DNA of 64,000 nt. Origin: Brevibacterium moorei (GTDB taxonomy: Bacteria; Actinomycetota; Actinomycetes; Actinomycetales; Brevibacteriaceae). Shown piece after piece: positions 57,521 through 64,000 of the stretch (position 1 is its first letter; every line of letters begins with the position of its first letter). The notes beneath the pieces were generated by a model. It had not been told where the DNA came from and ran no database searches. It worked only from the letters and a program-made list of their open reading frames with translations. The DNA lies in the NCBI RefSeq assembly GCF_024580735.1, contig NZ_JANIJX010000012.1, forward strand, positions 44,351 through 108,350. Direction: 5' to 3'. The translations under genes were made by a program, and so were the position numbers.

Positions 57521-59089
57521 CTATTCGGCCTGAGCGAAATCGAAGTCGGTATCCGCGTTGGACACGAACTTGGTGATAGACGAACCGATCACCACGGTCT
57601 GCACGGGCTGAACCAGCGGAATGAACGGACCGTTGGCCGTCGCCGATTCGAAGGCCTTCTGATAGGCGGGGCCGCGGGCGTCGCCTGCTGTCTTGTTCGC
57701 CGCATCGATCAGCTTCGTGGTGGCGGGATCGGCGTTGCCTGTCCAGCCCGCACGTTCGGACACCGACTGCCCCGGGGTGAACACCAGGTAGTTCGTGGGG
57801 TCGGGGAAGTCTGCGCCCCAGGTGCTGATGCCCATGGGCTGTTTGCCGGAACGGAAGCCGTCGAGCTGGGTGGAGCTGGGAGCGGGCTTGAGCGATAGGT
57901 TGATGCCCGCCTCCTTGACCTGGGCCTGCACGGATTCGGCCAGCTGGGACAGGTTCAGACCGTTGACGGACTGATCGCTGCTGTAGTGGAAGGGGATTTC
58001 CTCGCCCTTGTATCCGGCCTTGGTCAGCAGTTCCTTCGCCTTGTCCAGGTCACGCGCGGGGGCCTGGTCCTTGGGCACGGAGCCGATGAATTCGTTCGGG
58101 ACGACGCTGGCCATCCGCTGCGCGCCCTCGCCTCCCATCTCGACGACCTTGTCGTAGTCGACCGCATAGCGCATCGCATCGCGGAAGTCCTTCTTCGACG
58201 TGATGCCGCTGACCTTGGTGTTGTCATTGGCGAAGATGTAGACGCTCTTGGTCGACGGCAGGGATGCGACCTGGGCCTTGGACTGGTCCAGAGTCTTCAC
58301 CTGATCGGGACCCAGATCGAAGGCGACCTGGGTCTGGCCGGACTGGATGTCGCTGAGCTGCGTATCCGCGGAGACGTTGTTGATCACGACGCGCTTGTAC
58401 TTGGGTTCCGGGCCGTTGTAGTGCTCATTGGCCGCCAGCACGACCTTGCTTTCCGCGTTGTAGCTTTCGATCTTGTAGGGGCCGGATCCCTGCGAGTTGC
58501 TGTCCAGGAACTGATCGGCCTTGTCCTTCTCATCCGTGGTGCCGCCGTTGGCCTTGACTTCCTTGGCGTTGAGCACGCCCAGGTTGGAGTTCGGCAGGAT
58601 GTAGGGCAGGGCGGGGTTCGGGTCCTTGCTGGTCAGGGTGATGGTCTCATCGTCGACCTTCTTCACGGTGACGCCGTCGAGGTAGAAGGAGGGGTTGCCC
58701 TTGACGCCTTGCAGGCGCTGATAGCTGAAGACGATGTCGTCGACGGTCACCGGATCACCGTTGGAGAACTTCGCGTCCTTCTCCTTGAACGTGAGTGTCA
58801 GGACCTTGTTGTCCTTGGACATCGTGTAGGAGCACAGGCCGTCCGTGGGCTTCTTCAGGTCACCGTCGGCGAAGGTCAGTGCCGTCTGGTAGAGGGTGTC
58901 CTCGATCCGGGAGCCACTGAGCTCGAATTGCCGTGCCGGGTCGATGGTCTTGAGGTCGAAGTTCATTTCCGCGACCAGAGTGTCACCGGAGGCGGAGCCT
59001 TCGTTCGAACCGCCGCTGCAGGCACCAAGGCTGACGGTCAGGCCGACGGCCACGGCCGCGGAGAGAATCATTGTGGGGAGACGACGCAT
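57521..59089 (-). CDS. Solute-binding lipoprotein, family 5 (peptide-binding OppA/DppA type)
   Basis: 522 residues. Signal peptide with lipobox LGAC (Cys24), then a Ser/Gly linker. SBP_bac_5 features: DPARQFE, FKEKDAKFSNGDPVTVDDIVFS, GSGPYKI, RDAMRYAVDYDKV. It binds peptides outside the membrane and delivers them to the permeases. It is the first gene of the operon SBP-OppB-OppC-OppD-OppF-hydrolase and, being first, probably the most expressed. Confidence 0.94.
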   Translation of the reverse strand: MRRLPTMILSAAVAVGLTVSLGACSGGSNEGSASGDTLVAEMNFDLKTIDPARQFELSGSRIEDTLYQTALTFADGDLKKPTDGLCSYTMSKDNKVLTLTFKEKDAKFSNGDPVTVDDIVFSYQRLQGVKGNPSFYLDGVTVKKVDDETITLTSKDPNPALPYILPNSNLGVLNAKEVKANGGTTDEKDKADQFLDSNSQGSGPYKIESYNAESKVVLAANEHYNGPEPKYKRVVINNVSADTQLSDIQSGQTQVAFDLGPDQVKTLDQSKAQVASLPSTKSVYIFANDNTKVSGITSKKDFRDAMRYAVDYDKVVEMGGEGAQRMASVVPNEFIGSVPKDQAPARDLDKAKELLTKAGYKGEEIPFHYSSDQSVNGLNLSQLAESVQAQVKEAGINLSLKPAPSSTQLDGFRSGKQPMGISTWGADFPDPTNYLVFTPGQSVSERAGWTGNADPATTKLIDAANKTAGDARGPAYQKAFESATANGPFIPLVQPVQTVVIGSSITKFVSNADTDFDFAQAE

Positions 59090-59194
59090 AACCGAACTTT
59101 CTACTGCAATCAGTGGGACACGTTACATTATGTACGATGAGTCACAGATTACTGTAATCCGGCTGGATCCTCTCGGTTCTCTTCTCAGCCCCGT
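59090..59194 (-). promoter_or_regulatory. Promoter region of the Opp operon
   Basis: On the minus strand TTACAG, 17 bases, TACATA lies about 55 bases before the start at 59089 and could be a promoter. The -35 part overlaps a 13-base palindrome GATTACAGTAATC (59147-59159 in reverse complement), a possible operator. Assigned by eye only. Confidence 0.4.
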
Positions 59195-59878
59195 TCACAA
59201 CCCCGCAGCCGCGAAGGCCCTGGCGTAGATCTCGCGCAGCACCGACTCCTTACGTGCGTTGTACTCCATGACGACCTCGCCCGCGGCGTTCGAGGATCGG
59301 GCCGCCGCCAGCTTTGCCGCCGCATAGAGGTCCCGGTCGGCCCGATTCCTCCGCAGATGATCGCGGAAGATCCGATGCCGCCAGGGCTCCGGGGAATCCG
59401 GACCGAAGACGTGCAGGTTCGCGCGCATAGTGCCGGCGCCCGCGGACCCGGCGGGGACCTCGGTTCCGGGAGCCGCGCCCGGTAGCCGTTCGTCCGCCTG
59501 CGCACGACCATCCGGTTCGAACCGCAGGCACCGGTGCTCGTACCACCAGGGCTCGCGCACGGTCAGGATGAAACCGGCTGCCTCCAGCGCCGGCAGCCAG
59601 GCATCCTCAGCGGCCGGCTCGGCCACGATCAGATCCATATCGATCACCGGTTTGGCCGCCAGCCCCTGCACCGAGGTCGATCCTACGTGCTGCAGCGCCA
59701 GCGCCCGGGCGCCCAGGGCCTCGGCGATCCGCGCGGCCAGCGCTTCGTAGTGTGCAGGCCACACGGGGTCGTACTCGTCCACCGCGATGGGTGCCACTAC
59801 CGGCTCCACCACCCACGGCGAGGCGCCCGCGGGCGGCGCATCGTCACCGAAGGTCCCGATGTCGCGCGCCCGGGGCAT
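59195..59878 (-). CDS. GrpB/UPF0157-family nucleotidyltransferase-like protein
   Basis: 227 residues. GrpB family pattern: YDPVWPAHYEALAARI, HVGSTSVQGLAAKPVIDMDL and, near the C-terminus, FRDHLRRNRADRDLYAAAK. The GSTSV...K-x-x-I-D-M-D-L part is the minimal nucleotidyltransferase site. Substrate and role are unknown. It starts 4 bp after the M20 amidohydrolase gene, so probably the same transcript. Confidence 0.88.
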   Translation of the reverse strand: MPRARDIGTFGDDAPPAGASPWVVEPVVAPIAVDEYDPVWPAHYEALAARIAEALGARALALQHVGSTSVQGLAAKPVIDMDLIVAEPAAEDAWLPALEAAGFILTVREPWWYEHRCLRFEPDGRAQADERLPGAAPGTEVPAGSAGAGTMRANLHVFGPDSPEPWRHRIFRDHLRRNRADRDLYAAAKLAAARSSNAAGEVVMEYNARKESVLREIYARAFAAAGL

Positions 59879-59882
59879 CGGA

Positions 59883-61187
59883 TCACCGCCCGATGCTCTT
59901 CAGGAAGGCCGCGGCACCCAGGGCGATATCGGCCTCGGCTGCCACCGCGATCGGCAGGCAGGCCTCGTCCACGTCGAAGTCCTCCGTGTGGTGGCCCCAG
60001 GGGGTGTCCATCCCGACCTGCACATAGGTCTCCAGGCCACCGCGTTCGGCCACGCGCTTCATCATCGCCGTCGCGTCCTCGGAACCGGAGCCGCCGCCGG
60101 AGTCCTTGACGTTCTTGACTCCCGCGGTGTGGGCGAAGGCCTCGTGCACGTACGGCAGCAGTTCCGGGGTCGGCAGCGCGGTGTCGGCCTTGCCCGTGAT
60201 CGTCAGTTCGTAGTCCACGTCGTACATCCGCGCGGCGCCGGCCACGACGTCCTTGGCGCGGGCGAACATGAAGTCGTTGATGTCCGAGGACGCGCCGCGG
60301 CACTCCGCCCGGATCACGGCCTTGCGCGGGACCACATTGCGGCCCTCGCCGGCGACGAACGTGCCGACGTTGATCCGACTGGCGCCCGCGGAATGACGCG
60401 GGATCGCATGCAGGTTCAGCGTGGCCGCGGCCGCCGCCAACAGCGCGTTCTTACCCTTCTCCGGGTCGCCGCCGGCGTGCGCGCCGACCCCGGAGAACTC
60501 CACGTCGAACTTCGTGCTGGCCAGGTACTTGTCCGCACCCGTGCACACATTGCCCAGGCCCTCACCCGCACCAACGTGGGTGGCCAGGAACAGGTCGACA
60601 TCGTCGAACCAGCCCTTGGCGACGATCGAGTGCGATCCGCGCACGCCCTCCTCGGCCGGCTGGAAGATGATCTTCACGGTGCCGGTGAGTTCGTCCTTGT
60701 GCTCGGTCAGCACCGTGGCCAGGCCCAGGCCGATCGCGGCGTGCCCGTCGTGGCCACAGCCGTGCATGGCCCCGGCGTTGACCGAGGCGAAGCCCTCGGC
60801 GGTGGGCCGGTGCTCGTCCGAGGGGTTCTCGTTGAGGTCGTTGGAGTCGATGTCGACGCGGAAGCACACGACGGGGCCGGGCCGACCGGTCTTCAGGATG
60901 CCCAGCACGCCGGTGAAGCCATCGCCCATGGCCTCGACCAGTTCGGGATCGCCGCCCTGGGAGATGGCGCGCTCACGGGCCGCGGCCAGGACCTCGGCGC
61001 TCGGCACGCCCAGGCGCTCATCGGCGACGTGCAGTTCCGGACCGTAGACCGTGTCCCAGCCCAGGTCGCGCAGCACGTGGATGATCTTCGAGGTGGTGCG
61101 GAACTCCGTCCACCCCGGTTCCGCGTACTTGTGGAAGTCGCGCCTCCACGCTGTCAGCTGTTCGGTGAGTTCGGGCGTGAGTTCCAT
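59883..61187 (-). CDS. M20-family amidohydrolase (AbgB-like)
   Basis: 434 residues. Metal-site motifs GCGHDGHAAIGLG, PAEEGVRGS, a conserved ATHVG and VGTFVAGEGRNV; the C-terminal GSGSEDATAMMKRV has the Glu-Asp pair. The N-terminal WRRDFHKYAEPGWTEFRT matches p-aminobenzoyl-glutamate hydrolase subunits (AbgB/AbgA). It hydrolyses amide bonds of small N-acyl amino acids. No AbgT transporter is adjacent, so the substrate is inferred only to family level. Confidence 0.9.
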   Translation of the reverse strand: MELTPELTEQLTAWRRDFHKYAEPGWTEFRTTSKIIHVLRDLGWDTVYGPELHVADERLGVPSAEVLAAARERAISQGGDPELVEAMGDGFTGVLGILKTGRPGPVVCFRVDIDSNDLNENPSDEHRPTAEGFASVNAGAMHGCGHDGHAAIGLGLATVLTEHKDELTGTVKIIFQPAEEGVRGSHSIVAKGWFDDVDLFLATHVGAGEGLGNVCTGADKYLASTKFDVEFSGVGAHAGGDPEKGKNALLAAAAATLNLHAIPRHSAGASRINVGTFVAGEGRNVVPRKAVIRAECRGASSDINDFMFARAKDVVAGAARMYDVDYELTITGKADTALPTPELLPYVHEAFAHTAGVKNVKDSGGGSGSEDATAMMKRVAERGGLETYVQVGMDTPWGHHTEDFDVDEACLPIAVAAEADIALGAAAFLKSIGR

Positions 61188-61549
61188 CTGTTCCTCCAGG
61201 TCGGGACGGTGTCCGCATCAGGGTGTTCGCGTTCACACCCAATCTACCCGGCAGGTCCATGATACCCGCGTGCGGGCCCACCCGGCGGGGGCGGACGAGG
61301 CCAGGTGTTGAAGAGCGGCTGGCGGCCCTCAGCCGGGCGCCGACCACTCTGTTCTCGCCCCACCACCGAATTCAGATCGACCCAGACCACATCCCCCTTT
61401 GTCCGCGAGAGCCACGAGATATTCCAGCTGTTCGCCCACGGTGCGGTGCTGCGCCGCCGCCTGCGGCTTCAGCCTGTCCCTCGCCTCACTGCCGACCTCG
61501 ACCGTGCGCAGGTCCTATGGGGATCGGTCAGTGCGACTAGGCTACCCCC
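61188..61549. other. Intergenic region without recognisable gene
   Basis: 362 bases between divergent genes. It should hold the promoter of the M20 gene (minus strand; GGAGG lies before its start) and that of the small membrane protein. Several short frames cross it but none shows a family pattern or ribosome binding site. No repeat was seen. Confidence 0.5.
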
Positions 61550-61939
61550 ATGTCCACCGCACAGCCGCGCAACGATGCCGCCCGGCGCGCACGCACAGTA
61601 TTCTTCTGCCTGGCCATCGTGGGCATTCCAGTCACGGTCGTCTCGTGGACCTGGTACGGCCTGGCCCAATTCGAGGAGCAGTCCGAACAGTCCAAGGCCC
61701 TGGACGCCGGAACGACAATGGCCGGCACGGGAGAATTGATGGGCGGGGTCCCACTGATCTTCGTACACATCGTCGGGCTACTTGCACTGGGCCTATTCGG
61801 ACGGTTGGGGTGGAGCACAAAGGACATACGGAGGGGAGTTGCGGCCGTGGCGATTGTCAGCCTCATCGGCATCCTGGCCGCGGAGCTGTTCTTCGGCGGC
61901 AGGCTCTTCTCCTACGGCGCACGCAACGTCCAACCCTGA
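61550..61939 (+). CDS. Hypothetical membrane protein with three helices
   Basis: 129 residues. Three hydrophobic segments: VFFCLAIVGIPVTVVSW (about 16-32), VPLIFVHIVGLLALGLFG (about 66-83) and GVAAVAIVSLIGILAAELFF (about 95-115). A polar loop with QFEEQSEQSK lies between helices 1 and 2. I do not recognise the family. It is convergent with the MerR-type gene, 25 bp apart. Confidence 0.7.
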   Translation: MSTAQPRNDAARRARTVFFCLAIVGIPVTVVSWTWYGLAQFEEQSEQSKALDAGTTMAGTGELMGGVPLIFVHIVGLLALGLFGRLGWSTKDIRRGVAAVAIVSLIGILAAELFFGGRLFSYGARNVQP

Positions 61940-61964
61940 CTAGGGTTCGGGCGGCACAGCACCG

Positions 61965-63053
61965 TCAGGACCGGTGGTCCGGGCCCCCGGTATGTACCTT
62001 CCACAGGTATTGCGCGATCCGGGCGACCCGCTCGTCGGGGTCCGAGCACAGCCGGTCAACCTCGACCGCGCACAGCTCCCAGGGGAGTTCGCCCAGGGCC
62101 TGCACCAGGCGCAGACGGGACTCCGGCCTGGCGCTCGCACCCTCGATCCGCCCGGCCAACCGATCCACCAGGCCGGGTTCGGCCACGGCCAAGCCGGCCA
62201 AGACCTCGCCGGCCTCCACATCGGCGATGCCACGTTCGATCGCGTCGAGCAACGCCTCACCCGCTGCGCCATCGCCCAGCCCGCCCAGGATCACCGCTGC
62301 CCGCGCGGCCACCCTGGCATCGGCGTCGGCCAGGCACTCCCGCAGGGTCCGGCGGGCAAGCTGTGCCGATTCCGCCGATTCGGTCTGCCCCAGAGCCACC
62401 AGCGAGCGCAGGCGGCGGGTCCTCCCCCGCCCGGCGGCACCCCTGGTCGATCCGGTCCCTGTGACCTCACCACCCCGCAGCGCCGTCGCGGCCAGCAGCG
62501 CCGTCGCGGCACCGTCCAGCGACTCCTGCCGCGCGGCCCACAGTAGAGCACCGGCCGCATTGTCATCGGGCTCATCCAGATAGGCCCGCACCAGTTCGAC
62601 GCCCGAATCGGGCGGGTTCCCCGCCGCGGGGCCTACCCGCAGAGCCGCGTCCTGCCTGGCCCTGGAGGTGCCGTGGCGCAGGGTCGTCACCAGTTCCAGT
62701 GCCGCCAGCAGCTCGCCCGTCGTGTCCGATGCCCGCAGCGTGGACGACAGGCCGTCCAGAAGATCGACCAGCCTCTCCGCCTCCTCGATCCGCCGCTGCA
62801 GATCATCGCGCAGCCCGGAGATCGCGGCGGCAGGATCGAAGTCGGGGTCGTCCAACGCGGTGCCGACCTCGGCCAGGCCCAGCCCCAGCGAGCGCAGCGC
62901 CTCGATGTGCATGAGCCTGGTGATATCGGCCTCCGTGTACTCACGGTAACCCGCCGAGGTGCGCCGGCCCGGGTGCAGCAGGCCCATGCGGTCGTAATGG
63001 CGCAGCATCCGCACGCTCACCCCCGAGGCACGGGCCAGTTGTCCGATCAGCAC
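61965..63053 (-). CDS. MerR-family regulator with C-terminal HEAT-like repeats
   Basis: 362 residues from GTG 63053 (reads LIGQLARASGVSVRMLRHY after the start). A MerR HTH (about 1-70, with GYREYTEADITRL) and a coiled-coil dimerisation helix (about 85-115) are followed by about 240 residues of Ala/Leu/Glu-rich helical repeats (e.g. LADADARVAARAAVILGGL), HEAT-like. No Cys metal site is visible. The fusion is uncommon. The start overlaps the upstream HEAT-like gene by 7 bp, so both are co-expressed. Ligand unknown. Confidence 0.85.
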   Translation of the reverse strand: MLIGQLARASGVSVRMLRHYDRMGLLHPGRRTSAGYREYTEADITRLMHIEALRSLGLGLAEVGTALDDPDFDPAAAISGLRDDLQRRIEEAERLVDLLDGLSSTLRASDTTGELLAALELVTTLRHGTSRARQDAALRVGPAAGNPPDSGVELVRAYLDEPDDNAAGALLWAARQESLDGAATALLAATALRGGEVTGTGSTRGAAGRGRTRRLRSLVALGQTESAESAQLARRTLRECLADADARVAARAAVILGGLGDGAAGEALLDAIERGIADVEAGEVLAGLAVAEPGLVDRLAGRIEGASARPESRLRLVQALGELPWELCAVEVDRLCSDPDERVARIAQYLWKVHTGGPDHRS

Positions 63054-63898
63054 GGCTGCCCGCCGGGTTCGGTCACGTCCGGATCGGCCGTGACCTCGTG
63101 CCCATCTCCGGATCCGACGCCGGGTTCGAACCCGCTCAGGGCACGCACCCGTCGGGCCTCGGCGAGGTCGGGGGCGAAGGCGGCGTCGGGATCGTCGAAC
63201 AGCCGCAGGATCGCCATGGCATGGGCCACCCGCTGCTCCGCGAATCTGCACGGGGAGTGCTCAGCGGCCCGAGCAGCGGGCCCGCCGACCGGACCGCCGG
63301 CTCCGTCCGCGGCCCCGCCGGCCGACACGATCCCTTCCAGGACAGAACGAACGCTCTCCCCCAGGTCTAGGTGGACCCGCGCCAGACTCAACCACGTCTC
63401 CCGCCCGCCACGGCCCAGCTGGGACGTCAGGCGCTGGGCCAGGGAGGCCTCGGCGCCGGCGGGGACGAGCTTCGCCGCAGCCCGCCAGGCGGTGCGGGCC
63501 AGGGTGTCGTCGGGATCGGCGAACATCGCGTCGGTGATGGCGGGCCAGCCACGGATGTCCCCGATCTTGGACAGGGTGTGCAGCGCCTGGGCCACGGCCT
63601 GCACGGAACCGGATGCCCTGGTCCCCTGCCTGTTCCCCCGATAGCCGGCGAGGATCCGCAGCAGCTCGGGCACCGTGAGCTCGGCGGGCAGCCGGGTGAT
63701 CGCCCAGGTGAGCATGTCGCGGACGAAGAAGTCCGGTTCCACCGCGCAGCGCTCCACCAGCACGGGCAGCAGTCCGGGATCCGGGGTGCTGCCTGCGGCC
63801 AGGGCCGCCTGCAACCGGGTGCTGGAGCTGTGCGCTGCCAGTCCCGCGGCCAGATTGCGCACGTGTTCTCTCGTGGTCGGCATGTCCTCGGTGTTCAT
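63047..63898 (-). CDS. HEAT-repeat-like protein
   Basis: 283 residues. Helical repeats such as VEPDFFVRDMLTWAITRLP and MFADPDDTLARTAWRAAAKL match HEAT-like proteins that often accompany MerR regulators of this type in actinobacteria. No enzyme motif. It overlaps the downstream MerR-HEAT gene by 7 bp. It may bind that regulator. The last about 100 bases of the window, upstream of its start, show no further gene. Confidence 0.8.
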   Translation of the reverse strand: MNTEDMPTTREHVRNLAAGLAAHSSSTRLQAALAAGSTPDPGLLPVLVERCAVEPDFFVRDMLTWAITRLPAELTVPELLRILAGYRGNRQGTRASGSVQAVAQALHTLSKIGDIRGWPAITDAMFADPDDTLARTAWRAAAKLVPAGAEASLAQRLTSQLGRGGRETWLSLARVHLDLGESVRSVLEGIVSAGGAADGAGGPVGGPAARAAEHSPCRFAEQRVAHAMAILRLFDDPDAAFAPDLAEARRVRALSGFEPGVGSGDGHEVTADPDVTEPGGQPC

Positions 63899-64000
63899 GC
63901 CTTAAGACTGAACCCTGTCACAGTGTCAGGGTCAAGGGGTGGGTCGTGGTGTCTGCAGGGTCGGTCGTGGGTCCGGCTTGGGATCGTCGTTGTGAAGGGC

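Noticed and set aside
61305..61739. Plus-strand frame over the region before the small membrane protein
   Set aside because: Composition typical of a shadow frame; it overlaps the better-supported three-helix protein in another frame.

Overview
The window looks like chromosomal DNA of a high-GC actinobacterium, probably order Micrococcales or a relative. The support is the conserved origin-proximal cell-wall cluster (tRNA-Leu, fhaA, fhaB, pstP, rodA/ftsW, pbpA, two PASTA kinases, pabA/trpG, class E sortase, crgA, rhomboid, cyclophilin), many GTG starts and dense ATGA/GTGA-overlapping operons. The genus cannot be fixed from sequence alone.

Region 1 (1-23250) is a defence island. Six genes read on the minus strand from about 22260 and leave the window at position 1: a DrmD-like SNF2 helicase, a 1595-residue Eco57I/DrmMI-type adenine methyltransferase, an unrecognised AT-rich 414-residue gene, a 2311-residue DExH/DUF1998 helicase with a nuclease-like C-terminal part, a UvrD-family helicase, and a DUF4011 SF1 helicase with a transglutaminase-like N-terminal domain. 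That last gene is cut by the window edge. The SNF2 plus methyltransferase start is that of class 1 DISARM. The expected separate DrmA, DrmB and phospholipase-D DrmC are absent and other helicases stand in their place. I read it as a DISARM-related but distinct system. Divergently placed beside it is an AbiD/AbiF-type HEPN protein, preceded by a nested hairpin that may be its RNA partner. A tRNA-Leu(CAG) closes the island.

Region 2 (23829-34228) is one seven-gene plus-strand run: FHA scaffold proteins, PP2C phosphatase, SEDS glycosyltransferase, class B PBP and two PASTA Ser/Thr kinases. Together they couple peptidoglycan state to elongation and division.

Region 3 (34361-41020) has a 3-hydroxyacyl-CoA dehydrogenase, pabA, a small membrane protein, sortase E, CrgA, a YczE-like membrane protein, rhomboid, cyclophilin and a DUF5324-like protein.

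Region 4 (41361-50399) is a complete 3-(3-hydroxyphenyl)propionate-type meta-cleavage cassette: hydroxylase, class I extradiol dioxygenase, hydrolase, hydratase, aldolase, acylating acetaldehyde dehydrogenase, IclR regulator and MFS importer. A compound repeat, made of a four-arm palindrome plus a long hairpin, lies in the same orientation on both sides.

Region 5 (50732-61187) concerns peptide and amide scavenging: POT transporter, Opp-type ABC transporter with a serine hydrolase in the same operon, GrpB-family protein and M20 amidohydrolase.

Region 6 (61550-63898) holds a small membrane protein, a MerR regulator fused to HEAT-like repeats, and a second HEAT-like protein.
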